Notes: generated from the letters alone by a model not told the origin. A stretch of 64,000 nt of DNA from Candidatus Saccharimonadota bacterium (GCA_009783305.1 WRHJ01000003.1:62001-126000); one strand, 5' to 3'; shown: positions 1 through 10,116, numbered from the stretch's first letter. Numbers and translations: made by a program.

Positions 1-1395
<1,395 letters not shown>

Positions 1396-1570
1396 CTAGG
1401 GAGAATGATGCGCAGAAGGCCAGTAATGGCAATCTGTAGCTAGGTCGGTCGTAGTTATTAATATTAAGCTTAGTTAATAACATTATCTGGATTTGTTCAG
1501 ATACGACTTCAAGCTAAATTTTACGAAAGATACAATGATGATACCTAATTGCACAACTGAGTTGTTAAGA

Positions 1571-1602
1571 GAGAGCCGTCCGCTGAGGACGGTTTTTTGT
1601 GG
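1571..1602 (+). terminator. Rho-independent terminator downstream of 16S
   Basis: GCCGTCCGCTGAGGACGG hairpin followed by TTTTTTG. Confidence 0.8.
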
Positions 1603-1650
1603 TTTTGATTTGCGGACTATAGTAGAATTATGGTAATAAAGGAGAGAGGT

Positions 1651-2277
1651 ATGTTCGAAAAGTTTAAGAAGGATAAAGGTGAACAGCCGGCGGAAAAGAC
1701 GGGTTGGGATAGTTTGGCAGATGTGGCACCAATGTCTCAAGAGCAGGATGCCCCATCAGAGTGGGATCTATTTGTAAAGGAGGAAGAAGAAAAAGGGGAT
1801 CCTTACGCTAATAAGTATGCAGAGGAACTAGTTGGTACTACTAACACCGTCACGGGTGAGCGATATGAAACTATTGAGCAGGCTCGTGAAGCATACATGA
1901 AGGTGACGCGTGAAGTTCGTACGGAACGTGCCGCTGAAGATGCGAGGGCAGCGGCTGAGCAAGCGCAAAATGCTAAACGTCATGAGGAATGGCTAGCTAC
2001 GCCAGAAGGTCAGGAAGCGGCGGCGAAATACGCACAGAGATTAAGGGACGAGGCCCTTACTGAGAGAAGTGCTAAGGTGACTGTTAAGCTTGAACAGGAT
2101 GAAAGAGACGCTAAATATGCACAGAGGTTAAGAGAAGAAGATTCTGAGCGTGCTAGTGCTATTAGGAATACTGAGTATGCGAAGAAGGTGGAAGCAGAAG
2201 AAGCGCGTCGACTTGCCGAGAATCGTGAAGCTGAGGCTGATTTGTGGAGCGAAGACGGGCGGATTTTCCGCGGCTAG
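1651..2277 (+). CDS. Hypothetical charged, coiled-coil-like protein
   Basis: ORF 1630..2277; ATG at 1651 fits the AAAGGAGAGAGGT ribosome site better. Internal repeat AKYAQRLR(D/E)E, rich in A/E/R/K. Confidence 0.75.
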   Translation: MFEKFKKDKGEQPAEKTGWDSLADVAPMSQEQDAPSEWDLFVKEEEEKGDPYANKYAEELVGTTNTVTGERYETIEQAREAYMKVTREVRTERAAEDARAAAEQAQNAKRHEEWLATPEGQEAAAKYAQRLRDEALTERSAKVTVKLEQDERDAKYAQRLREEDSERASAIRNTEYAKKVEAEEARRLAENREAEADLWSEDGRIFRG

Positions 2278-2291
2278 TTATTAAAAGAGAT

Positions 2292-2318
2292 ACACCGTCG
2301 GCTGGCCGACGGTGTTTC
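2292..2318. terminator. Terminator hairpin between convergent genes
   Basis: ACACCGTCGGC-TG-GCCGACGGTGT, 11 bp perfect stem. Confidence 0.75.
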
Positions 2319-2332
2319 AATAAGGTGCGGGG

Positions 2333-2440
2333 TTACTTTTTGGGCTTTTTCTTGCCCCTGCGGCCGGTTTTGACCTGAGTTTCGACGGTTTTGACAGTCT
2401 TGCTTTTGCCTTTACCTTTGCCTTTGCGTTTCCTGCCCAC
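2333..2440 (-). CDS. 35-aa very basic small protein (VGRKRKGKGKGKSKTVKTVETQVKTGRRGKKKPKK)
   Basis: GTG start preceded by AAAGGAGGTGGCCGAT; too short for the supplied ORF track. Confidence 0.6.
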   Translation of the reverse strand: MGRKRKGKGKGKSKTVKTVETQVKTGRRGKKKPKK

Positions 2441-2552
2441 ATCGGCCACCTCCTTTCGGAAATATGGGAACTATTGTAATTCTAGAGGTAGAGGGGTACG
2501 AAAGCAAGCATAACCGATTGGAAGATAGTAGAGAGGATAGAGAGGTGTTAAA

Positions 2553-2951
2553 ATGGGATTTATGTTAAGCAAATCGATAGATTTAGGGTTTTTGGATGAG
2601 TTGTCGGGGGAGTGGCGGGAAGAGGTGATGGAGTTTTTACGGTGTGAGCGGAGGGAGTTTTCGGATGAACTGATGGAAGAAGCAATTGAGCATGGCGGGA
2701 CGGAGTTTGCTCGAGCGGTGTTGCGGGAAATGGCTAAGATACCTTATGGGGAGGTAAGGAGTTATGGAGAATTGGCTTTGCGAGCAGGATATCCGCGAGC
2801 GGCGAGGGCGGTAGGGACGGTGTGTCGGAATAATAGATATCCGATCATCATTCCGTGCCATCGGGTGGTGGGCAGCAATGGGATTGGAGGATATTCATTT
2901 GGGCTGCAGATGAAGAGGGAATTGCTAAGGTTGGAGGGGGTTAGTTTTTAG
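2553..2951 (+). CDS. ogt: Methylated-DNA--protein-cysteine methyltransferase
   Basis: IPYGEVRSYGELA and active-site IPCHRVVGSNGIGGYSFG motifs. Confidence 0.92.
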   Translation: MGFMLSKSIDLGFLDELSGEWREEVMEFLRCERREFSDELMEEAIEHGGTEFARAVLREMAKIPYGEVRSYGELALRAGYPRAARAVGTVCRNNRYPIIIPCHRVVGSNGIGGYSFGLQMKRELLRLEGVSF

Positions 2952-3126
2952 ATCTTTGGCTTATGGGCATAAATCAAAAAAGCCCCGGTCATAAAGAGAG
3001 CAATGGTCTTGAGAGATAATTATTACCATGCATTTAAGCCGAGGCTTTAGTTTTTATTTTTGCTCTCCGACTTACATCGAAAAGCTATTGGTGTTTTTTA
3101 GTGTTTGTTTTTCGTAAAAGGGTACT

Positions 3127-3157
3127 GCTTTTGTGTTTTGCGATATAACACAAAAGC
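3127..3157. repeat. Inverted repeat GCTTTTGTGTT/AACACAAAAGC, 9 nt loop
   Basis: Perfect 11 bp arms read directly. Confidence 0.8.
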
Positions 3158-3197
3158 TAATTTTAGTGTAAGCGGGTTGTGTAGGTTTGTCAAGGGG

Positions 3198-3222
3198 TTT
3201 TGTATAAAATTTTTATACAAAA
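3198..3222. repeat. 25 bp palindrome TTTTGTATAAA-ATT-TTTATACAAAA
   Basis: Perfect 11 bp arms read directly. Confidence 0.85.
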
Positions 3223-3297
3223 TTAACAGATAAGGCTTCGAAAATTGTGGAGAAAAAGATAATTTTGTTAACAATATGCGGGATGTGATTTAGCTAT

Positions 3298-3327
3298 GAA
3301 AAAGCGCCACTTTGTGGCGCTTTTTGG
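3298..3327. terminator. Bidirectional terminator
   Basis: AAAAAGCGCCACTTTGTGGCGCTTTTTGG. Confidence 0.8.
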
Positions 3328-3331
3328 CTGG

Positions 3332-4198
3332 CTAAATATGAATTCGAAAATTGTATGTGGTAGTATATTCGGGATAATATTGCCGGATGGATTCGTCGTA
3401 AAGACCGAAGCTGAGACTGAGCAGAGCGTCGGCAGCTTTGCGCGATCCGTCGGAAACGATGTCTATTTCCATAGTGCCTACGTCGATATGGTCGTTAAGT
3501 TTAGCTGAGTAATCGACGCCGAGGAACAGATGGTGGATAGAATCGTCGGGATTGCCGTATTGGGCGGCGGATTGGTAATGCCCAGGAAATGGCTCATGAG
3601 TATATTGTTCTCGGATGGAAACCAACAGAGAATCAATGCCAAATGATTTGGCGGCGGCGAAAATGCGATTGTGGAGATGGGCGCTGAAATACTCGTCTTT
3701 TTGGGCAGGCATGATCCACTTGGCTTTTTCGTCGCAGTTGCGATTGAAGATTGCGAGGGCGTTGAGACCGTTATAGTGGTACAGGACCTCTTCCCATGAA
3801 ATGGACGAGGCATTTGGGACTTCGGGCTTGAAGCGGATTTCGTTATTGAGATCATACTTCGGAGAGTGTGAGTGGATGCTTTCGATGAGTATTTCGCCCG
3901 GCGCCTCTGGGGGGGCTTGATAGATCTTGGCGACCTGATCATAGGTTATGAGGTTGAGGTAGACTTTGGCGCTGTGTTCGGCCAAATTGTGATTGAGAAC
4001 GAAGGTGAACTCATAAAAAGGAAAGATCTTGAAGTCTTGGTCTGGGAAAAAGTGGATTTTGGAGACGAGGAAGCTCTCGAGCAGCGGAATTGGGTAAGGA
4101 ATAAGATCGAAGGGTTCATAAAACCCCCGATTTTTGAGCTGGAGGGCAATATAAGGATCGATCTGAGCGAGCATGGGCATAAAGATGGCTCCTTTCAT
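3332..4198 (-). CDS. Hypothetical protein, 288 aa
   Basis: Long ORF with AAAGGAGCC upstream of start; no family recognised. Confidence 0.75.
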   Translation of the reverse strand: MKGAIFMPMLAQIDPYIALQLKNRGFYEPFDLIPYPIPLLESFLVSKIHFFPDQDFKIFPFYEFTFVLNHNLAEHSAKVYLNLITYDQVAKIYQAPPEAPGEILIESIHSHSPKYDLNNEIRFKPEVPNASSISWEEVLYHYNGLNALAIFNRNCDEKAKWIMPAQKDEYFSAHLHNRIFAAAKSFGIDSLLVSIREQYTHEPFPGHYQSAAQYGNPDDSIHHLFLGVDYSAKLNDHIDVGTMEIDIVSDGSRKAADALLSLSFGLYDESIRQYYPEYTTTYNFRIHI

Positions 4199-4306
4199 AT
4201 GCAGATGTTAAGATACGGGCGTTAGGGCCTAGATCCTTTCATTATATCAAATTATTGGCTTTTTGTCAAGTGATGAGAGGATGAGTGCTATGTTACAATT
4301 GGTATT

Positions 4307-5650
4307 ATGATAAAGCGAATATTTAGAGAGACAGACGGTATTAGGGGGAAAGTAGGGGAGGAGCCTTTGACTGAGCGGAGCATGCGGAAGCTGGGGAGGG
4401 CGATTGGGGAGTATTTTATTCGTTCGGATAGGGCGGGTATGCCGATATTAATTGGGCACGATAGCCGAGAGAGCGGAAAGTGGATCAGTAGAGAGTTGGC
4501 TGAAGGGATGATGGAGTCGGACTGTGACGTTTGGGATATCGGCGAGGTGAGCACGCCATGTATGGGGATTTTGACAGGGGCGGAAGAAGTGGCTGGAGGT
4601 GTAATGGTGACAGCATCGCATAACCCGGCAAGCGATAACGGCGTGAAGGTATTTGACGGGAGGGGGGATAAACTAACAGATGAAGAGGAAATTGAGATCG
4701 AGAAACTGTTTTTTGAGGATAGTGGCGGATATCCTGACCAGCAGGTGGTGGGAGAAGTTTTGGAGAAATCATCGTTGGTAGACGATTATATTGAACTGGC
4801 GATGAAGGGGGTGGATTTGAGCGGGATGAAGATTTGTACGGATAATGCGGCGGGGGGTGGCTATGGGATAGTGCGGAAAGCTTTGGAAAAAGTGGGGGCG
4901 ACGGTGGTGGAGGTGGGGCCGAAGCCGGATGGGACGAATATAAATGAGGGCTGCGGGGCGTTGCATCCTGAAAAATTGGCAGAAGCGGTAGTGCGTGAGG
5001 GGGCAGATATGGGGGTAGCGTTTGATGGTGATGGAGACAGGATAATCGTAGTGGATGATAAGGGGATGATTTGGGATGGAGATAGGATTACTTCTATGTT
5101 GGCGGTGTGGCTAAAGAGTGAGGGAAAATTGGCGGGCGACGTGGTGGTAATGACAGAGTATAGTAATTTGAGTGCAGTGCAGTTCTTGGAAAAACAAGGG
5201 ATTAGGGTAGATAAGGTGATAAATGGGGATCGGGCGGTCGCGGCGGAGTGTAAAAAGATTGGTGCGGCGTTGGGCGGGGAAGCGTCAGGACATATCATAT
5301 ATCCAGAGTGGTTGTCGGCAAGCGATGGCTTGTTTGTGGCGACGTTGGTGGCACGGATGGCACATGAGCGGGGGATGAAGCTGTCGAGCTTGAGCCCGGA
5401 TTATGAGAATTATCCGAGTAAATTATGGAATATAGACGTGAAAGAGCGAAAGCCGTTGGAGGGGGTAAAAGGTTGGAACGAAGGTCTGAAAAGGTGGCAG
5501 GAGTATTTGGGAGCGGAGGGAAGAGTGTTTGTGCGGTATTCGGGGACGGAGGATCTGTTGCGGATCTTGGTGGAAGCGAAGGATGCCGAGAAGATGAAGG
5601 AGGCGGGGGATGGGCTGAGTGAGATCGTGAGGAAGGAGATTGGGAAATGA
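4307..5650 (+). CDS. glmM: Phosphoglucosamine mutase
   Basis: TASHNPASDNGVK, FDGDGDR, GGEASGH, RYSGTEDLLRILVE motifs. Confidence 0.9.
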   Translation: MIKRIFRETDGIRGKVGEEPLTERSMRKLGRAIGEYFIRSDRAGMPILIGHDSRESGKWISRELAEGMMESDCDVWDIGEVSTPCMGILTGAEEVAGGVMVTASHNPASDNGVKVFDGRGDKLTDEEEIEIEKLFFEDSGGYPDQQVVGEVLEKSSLVDDYIELAMKGVDLSGMKICTDNAAGGGYGIVRKALEKVGATVVEVGPKPDGTNINEGCGALHPEKLAEAVVREGADMGVAFDGDGDRIIVVDDKGMIWDGDRITSMLAVWLKSEGKLAGDVVVMTEYSNLSAVQFLEKQGIRVDKVINGDRAVAAECKKIGAALGGEASGHIIYPEWLSASDGLFVATLVARMAHERGMKLSSLSPDYENYPSKLWNIDVKERKPLEGVKGWNEGLKRWQEYLGAEGRVFVRYSGTEDLLRILVEAKDAEKMKEAGDGLSEIVRKEIGK

Positions 5651-5731
5651 GTTGGGGTGAGGGGTTAAGCGATTCTAGTCGGGCGCTGATGAGTGCGGCG
5701 ATGGAAGTTTAATAGAAAAAGGAGGTTAATA

Positions 5732-6181
5732 ATGGTAACAATTGAAAAATTAACGGAGTATAACGAAGGGTTGGCGGCGGAGATGGGGACGCTGTTGTTG
5801 CAGTTGAGCACGAGCTGGGACGGATCGCCGGTGAGCAGGGAGTGGGTTGAGCACGTGATTGAATCGCCGTGGCATGATGAACTGTTGGCGTTCGATGAAA
5901 ATGGCAAGTTAGTGGGGATGGCTAGCATGTCGGTGGTGATGGGGGCAAAGATTATCCGAAATGCATATCTTGAAGACTTTGTGGTGGATGCGGGGTGTCG
6001 GGGGCAGGGTGTGGGGACAAAAATGTGGAACGCAGTGTTGGATTGGGGGCGTGAGAAGAAATGTAAGCGGTTGGAGTTTACGGCTTCGGGTAATGAGAAG
6101 AAGGCGGGCGCAGCACAATTTTATGCAAAGATGGGGGCGGGGATTTATGATACTAATTTCTTTAGAGTGGAATTGTTTTAA
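5732..6181 (+). CDS. GNAT family N-acetyltransferase
   Basis: LEDFVVDAGCRGQGVGTKMWNAVLDWGREKKCKRLEFTASGNEKKAGAAQFYAKMG; AAAAGGAGGTT before ATG at 5732. Confidence 0.88.
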   Translation: MVTIEKLTEYNEGLAAEMGTLLLQLSTSWDGSPVSREWVEHVIESPWHDELLAFDENGKLVGMASMSVVMGAKIIRNAYLEDFVVDAGCRGQGVGTKMWNAVLDWGREKKCKRLEFTASGNEKKAGAAQFYAKMGAGIYDTNFFRVELF

Positions 6182-6411
6182 CGTCGGAAGATAAGGTTAA
6201 CGAGGAGACCGAGCAGGAAAGTGTGGAGGTTAGCCATGACGACGAGTCCGACGATGCAGGCGATGATACCAAAAAGTTTGACGCGATCAAAGCTGTTGAT
6301 CCCGCTGCCGATGCCATAGCTGATTTGTCGATAAAAAATGACTACAGCAGCGCCAGCTGCGAGGATGATAACGCCTAAGATGAACCAACCGATGGAAAAT
6401 TCCCACGACAT
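6178..6411 (-). CDS. Small membrane protein, 77 aa
   Basis: Two hydrophobic segments; convergent with the GNAT gene with 4 nt overlap. Confidence 0.65.
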   Translation of the reverse strand: MSWEFSIGWFILGVIILAAGAAVVIFYRQISYGIGSGINSFDRVKLFGIIACIVGLVVMANLHTFLLGLLVNLIFRR

Positions 6412-6473
6412 GTGATTATTATATCATGTCGCTTGCGAGAAGCGGGGAAATTTAGTAGAATATACGGGAGCTT

Positions 6474-6550
6474 GGGGATATAGCTCAGCTGGTTAGAGCG
6501 CGTCACTGATAATGACGAGGTCTGTGGTTCGAGTCCACATATCCCCACCA
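6474..6550 (+). tRNA. tRNA-Ile(GAT), CCA encoded
   Basis: Cloverleaf with GGGGATA/TATCCCC acceptor, anticodon loop CTGATAA, T-loop GGTTCGAGTCC, ACCA end. Confidence 0.95.
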
Positions 6551-6645
6551 CGTCCAAGTCGAGCCTTTTAATTTTAAAACTAAGGGGTTTTGGTAAAAAT
6601 TACAACGAAAATATTGCAATTTTGGAGTGGACATGCTATATTACA

Positions 6646-6684
6646 TGAAGGATAGCACCGCCCCCCCGGTTGCTATCCTTTTTT
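6646..6684. terminator. Terminator AAGGATAGCACCG...CGGTTGCTATCCTTTTTT
   Basis: Hairpin plus T-tract. Confidence 0.7.
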
Positions 6685-6726
6685 GATGATGAAAAAGCGG
6701 CCTCTGCTGAGGCCGCTTGTTGATGA

Positions 6727-7263
6727 TTATTTTGCGTCTAATCGATACTCTTGGATCACGGTGCCTTTAGGGACGTGGAATTCGGTTTTGAAAACGGGCC
6801 CGATTGAAAGACACCATGGAGAAGCTGCTTTTGTTTGTTCTTCGGTCCTGCGAACAAAGGGTTGATCATCTTCAGATTCGAATATTTTGACGCCCCTTAC
6901 GTTAATCCGTTTTTGCTCAATTGAGCCATCGGTGTTTTTCTCGTAAAAGACGTATTCGGGGCTTGAGCTGATTGTGACGAAAATTAACCCTCCGCCACTG
7001 ATGCTGGTGTTGTCTTGCAGGGCTAAGATTGGCGTATCATGGTAGACGATTTCGATCGTGCCTGGATATTTGGCTGTTATAATGCCGGCCATGATTAAGC
7101 CGACAACTAAGCTGAACATTGCGCCCCACATTGCGCCACCAAGGAACGCTGCGACGGGCTGACGTGTGTCCCATGAAGGCAAGGGTTCTCTTAAACGATA
7201 GTTTAATGTGGTTATACCCAAGGATATTGCGCCGATGATTGTCGTAAGGATGATGGTTAACAT
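6727..7263 (-). CDS. Hypothetical membrane protein, 178 aa
   Basis: Two N-terminal hydrophobic segments; AAAGGCATT before start. Confidence 0.7.
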   Translation of the reverse strand: MLTIILTTIIGAISLGITTLNYRLREPLPSWDTRQPVAAFLGGAMWGAMFSLVVGLIMAGIITAKYPGTIEIVYHDTPILALQDNTSISGGGLIFVTISSSPEYVFYEKNTDGSIEQKRINVRGVKIFESEDDQPFVRRTEEQTKAASPWCLSIGPVFKTEFHVPKGTVIQEYRLDAK

Positions 7264-7501
7264 AATTAATGCCTTTCTGTCGACGTGCTTGGGGATGGCA
7301 TTGTATTAATATAAAGCCCCGGCTGACCACGGGGTCGTACCGTTTCATTAGGATAATTGATGCAAAATAATTTAAAGTACGTAGCAGGCCCTTAGGGCCT
7401 GACTTATGCTAATTTTATCATATTTTACCTAGAAAATCAATGTCTTGGTGCCTTTCTTTGATTTGGCACGAACCTATTTTAGCGCAAAACCCTAAAAACA
7501 T

Positions 7502-7551
7502 AAAATTGCTGCGCAATTTTCCGGCGGGTCGCCCCCAACTCGACCCGCCGG
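7502..7551. repeat. Two adjacent hairpins: AAAATTGC-TGC-GCAATTTT and CCGGCGGGTCG-N9-CGACCCGCCGG
   Basis: Perfect stems; the second is an 11 bp GC-rich stem in AT-rich surroundings. Confidence 0.85.
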
Positions 7552-7589
7552 AATTGCCGTAAGCGACACGACTTTTTGTACCTAAACTC

Positions 7590-7627
7590 GAAATCTTACA
7601 TCAAGAATAAAAATGACTGAGATTTAT
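7590..7627. repeat. Left copy of a 38 bp perfect inverted repeat
   Basis: GAAATCTTACATCAAGAATAAAAATGACTGAGATTTAT; its reverse complement is at 8764-8801. Confidence 0.95.
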
Positions 7628-8676
7628 TTCCAAACCCCACTATAGAAATAATATTTCCCATCCGATTGCTTCTTAAAAGTAAACTTGTAGGTATCTACCT
7701 CTGCTCTATCCATCATCGCATTAATAGTTGACTCCACTTTATCGCTAGCAATTTTTTTCAGATAATTCTTTGGAGCTGGACACCAGTTATTAGCTGAATT
7801 GGCCTCCCCAAGATAATCTTTATCGTTGTCTTTCTCTCTTTTGTATAAATAGTCATCTGGAGCACAATAATCATTAATATACGGTTGCACATAAAAATAC
7901 GTATAAACCTCATCCCCCTTTTGTTCAGCTTTGTAAAGCCTAGTTTGGTTATACCACCGCCAAGAGCGATCGCCACCGCATGCAGTTGGCACAAAATAAG
8001 CATTCTTTGATGAGACATAGCCACTAAGCCCAAAACAGCTGTCCCCAGCTACGACATCACCGTTCTTATATTCTGTGTCTGGTCCAAAAACTTTTTTGAA
8101 GTTTTTCTCTAATTCCATTGCCGACACATAATATCCTGTACCGTATTCATTGGCAGACTCATAAGATTTTTCCATCAATCCGTCTATTCTTGCAGCCGAT
8201 TCCATCATGAATCGCCGTCCCATAGTTTTTACGCTAACACTTTTATAATTCCAACTTATCGCCAAACCATTATGGTAGTTCCCGGCTGGATAGATCAAGG
8301 AACTAACGGTCGAACTGTTTATATCCAGATGAACGGTATCACTGTCCTCTGTCTGTTCACTATCGGCATTGCCTCCATCGTCCTTCTTAGTTCCATCCTC
8401 TTTGTCGGCATCTTCTAACAAAGGCGTTTCGTCTTCTTGAGCTTCATCGGAAGTGTCAAAAATCAAGTTATATAAAAAGAACCCGCCTAAACCCAATATT
8501 AAAACTGCCACAACTGCTATCGCAATTAGTAGCTTTTTCTTTTTTGTTTCATTGCTCCCATAAATTACGTTACCTTTGGGGTTCAAGTCTGTCGTCTGCA
8601 TGGGGATATCAGGAGTGTTTTTTATTGCCTTTCCCTCGCCAGTTTGAGATGACGATAAATCATTCGTGTTATCCAT
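7624..8676 (-). CDS. Predicted membrane-anchored extracellular protein, ~350 aa
   Basis: One TM helix (KKKKLLIAIAVVAVLILGLGGFFLYNLIF), acidic linker, Cys-containing ectodomain. ORF 7624..8712; ATG at 8676 (MDNTNDLSS) likely. Confidence 0.75.
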   Translation of the reverse strand: MDNTNDLSSSQTGEGKAIKNTPDIPMQTTDLNPKGNVIYGSNETKKKKLLIAIAVVAVLILGLGGFFLYNLIFDTSDEAQEDETPLLEDADKEDGTKKDDGGNADSEQTEDSDTVHLDINSSTVSSLIYPAGNYHNGLAISWNYKSVSVKTMGRRFMMESAARIDGLMEKSYESANEYGTGYYVSAMELEKNFKKVFGPDTEYKNGDVVAGDSCFGLSGYVSSKNAYFVPTACGGDRSWRWYNQTRLYKAEQKGDEVYTYFYVQPYINDYCAPDDYLYKREKDNDKDYLGEANSANNWCPAPKNYLKKIASDKVESTINAMMDRAEVDTYKFTFKKQSDGKYYFYSGVWK

Positions 8677-8763
8677 AACGACACTATAGCATCTTCCCGT
8701 CGGATATTCCATATAACGCTTGTACTTTATCGTTTACTCCATGCTAGCAAGCTTCCATTTTCG

Positions 8764-8801
8764 ATAAATCTCAGTCATTTTTATTCTTGATGTAAGATTT
8801 C
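8764..8801. repeat. Right copy of the 38 bp perfect inverted repeat
   Basis: ATAAATCTCAGTCATTTTTATTCTTGATGTAAGATTTC. Confidence 0.95.
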
Positions 8802-8808
8802 TCTGGGA

Positions 8809-8884
8809 TGGTGGAGTGTAGGAGATTCGAACTCCTGACCTATTGATTGCGAACCAATCGCTCTACCAACTGAGCTAACACCCC
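8809..8884 (-). tRNA. tRNA-Ala(CGC), CCA encoded
   Basis: Reverse strand GGGGTGTTAGCTCAGTTGG...ATTGG-TTCGCAA-TCAAT...GGAGTTCGAATCTCC-ACACTCC-ACCA; G3:U70 present. Confidence 0.9.
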
Positions 8885-8921
8885 TGGTGGAGCGGATAGC
8901 GGCTTAACGCTTCCACTCCAC
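8885..8921 (-). other. 5' leader hairpin ending in CTCCACCA directly abutting tRNA-Ala(CGC)
   Basis: Reverse strand GTGGAG-TGGAAGCGTTAAGCCGCTATCCG-CTCCAC-CA then GGGGTGTTAGC. Confidence 0.7.
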
Positions 8922-8967
8922 GATAGCATATCATGCTTTTTACTCTGCCGTAATATATAATTATTTG

Positions 8968-10080
8968 GTGACAGTAATCGCGTTTTTGTTTTTTATTGCG
9001 GTAGTAATCGCTGTGGGCGTAAGCTATTATTCCAAGTACTCAAAACGGCGAAAATCTAAACCGAGAGCCAAATCTGATACGAGCCAGCGACCTACTGGGC
9101 AACCTGTTGAACGTGAGCGACCAATAACTCCAGAAAGTTTAAAGATTAAGGCGGACATAGATGCGTTGATTGAGCGTATCGGCATCAACGAGAAAATTGA
9201 CGATTTGCCAATCATTGAGTTGTTGGTAGACGATAAAATCAAAGAGGCTGCTCAGATTATTGCGAAACATCTTCGTCTCCCGGGATTGTCCATAAGTCTT
9301 GAGTACAAGACGGAGGCTGAGGGCAAAGAGATCGCAACGATACCTATATCGCCGGATTTGCCCATGTATGGCTCATCGAGATTAGATAATTATCCTATTA
9401 CTATTAATCTGTATCCTGGTCATGATTCGAATCCTAGCCGTTTAATATATGTACTTGCGCACGAATTATCGCATATAGTGCTGGCATCGATTCGTTTTGT
9501 GGATAAATCCAAGGAGGTTCATGAGCGACAAACCGACCTTGCAGTGCTTCTTTTGGGATTTGCTACTTCGTTCAAGTTTGGCAGAGATGATACCCAAGGT
9601 ACGGCTGGGTATCTACCTGAAGATGATTTTAATTATGCGTATAAGATTTATGAGGAGATACTTGACTCGAAACGGAGCGCTAGAAGCAAGGCTATAAAGC
9701 ATGCTCGATATCTATATGACGGTGCTGTCTCAGTTATTAAAACAATTATCATGTTTGACCAGCGTCTTGATGTATTAAAATCACATCCTGAAACTAGGTT
9801 AGCGGATAAAGATGCGCAGGCTGTCGGGTTATTGTTCCAATTGGTTGTTCCTGCGGATGAAGTTTCTTCTCTTTCTAATCTTCTGTCTACTTTCGAGAAA
9901 CAGTTGAAGCTTGTGGAGAAAAGTGTATTTTACGGAGGTAATTCTGATAAAGAAATAAAGCTTCTCGATAAGATGGCTAATGAACTTTGGATGACGGCGA
10001 ACAAGAAGACTTCTCAAGTCCCGTCAGATGAGGAGATTGAGCTGCTTAAAAAATATACTGATAAGTGGGTTGAGAAATAA
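8968..10080 (+). CDS. Membrane-anchored zinc metallopeptidase-like protein
   Basis: N-terminal TM helix; HELSH...ERQTD (HExxH). GTG or TTG start. Confidence 0.7.
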   Translation: MTVIAFLFFIAVVIAVGVSYYSKYSKRRKSKPRAKSDTSQRPTGQPVERERPITPESLKIKADIDALIERIGINEKIDDLPIIELLVDDKIKEAAQIIAKHLRLPGLSISLEYKTEAEGKEIATIPISPDLPMYGSSRLDNYPITINLYPGHDSNPSRLIYVLAHELSHIVLASIRFVDKSKEVHERQTDLAVLLLGFATSFKFGRDDTQGTAGYLPEDDFNYAYKIYEEILDSKRSARSKAIKHARYLYDGAVSVIKTIIMFDQRLDVLKSHPETRLADKDAQAVGLLFQLVVPADEVSSLSNLLSTFEKQLKLVEKSVFYGGNSDKEIKLLDKMANELWMTANKKTSQVPSDEEIELLKKYTDKWVEK

Positions 10081-10081
10081 A

Positions 10082-10116
10082 ATAGCCGACCTTTCATCCG
10101 CTGGAAAGCCGGCTAT
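10082..10116 (-). terminator. Terminator of tRNA-Ala(TGC)
   Basis: Reverse strand ATAGCCGGCTTTCCAGCGGATGAAAGGTCGGCTATTTTATT. Confidence 0.7.

Noticed and set aside
3478-5298. Numerous overlapping ORFs of 60-150 aa on the opposite frames (e.g. 3478..3942, 4485..4772, 4861..5298)
   Set aside because: Low-complexity antisense translations caused by strong strand skew; overlap well-supported genes.
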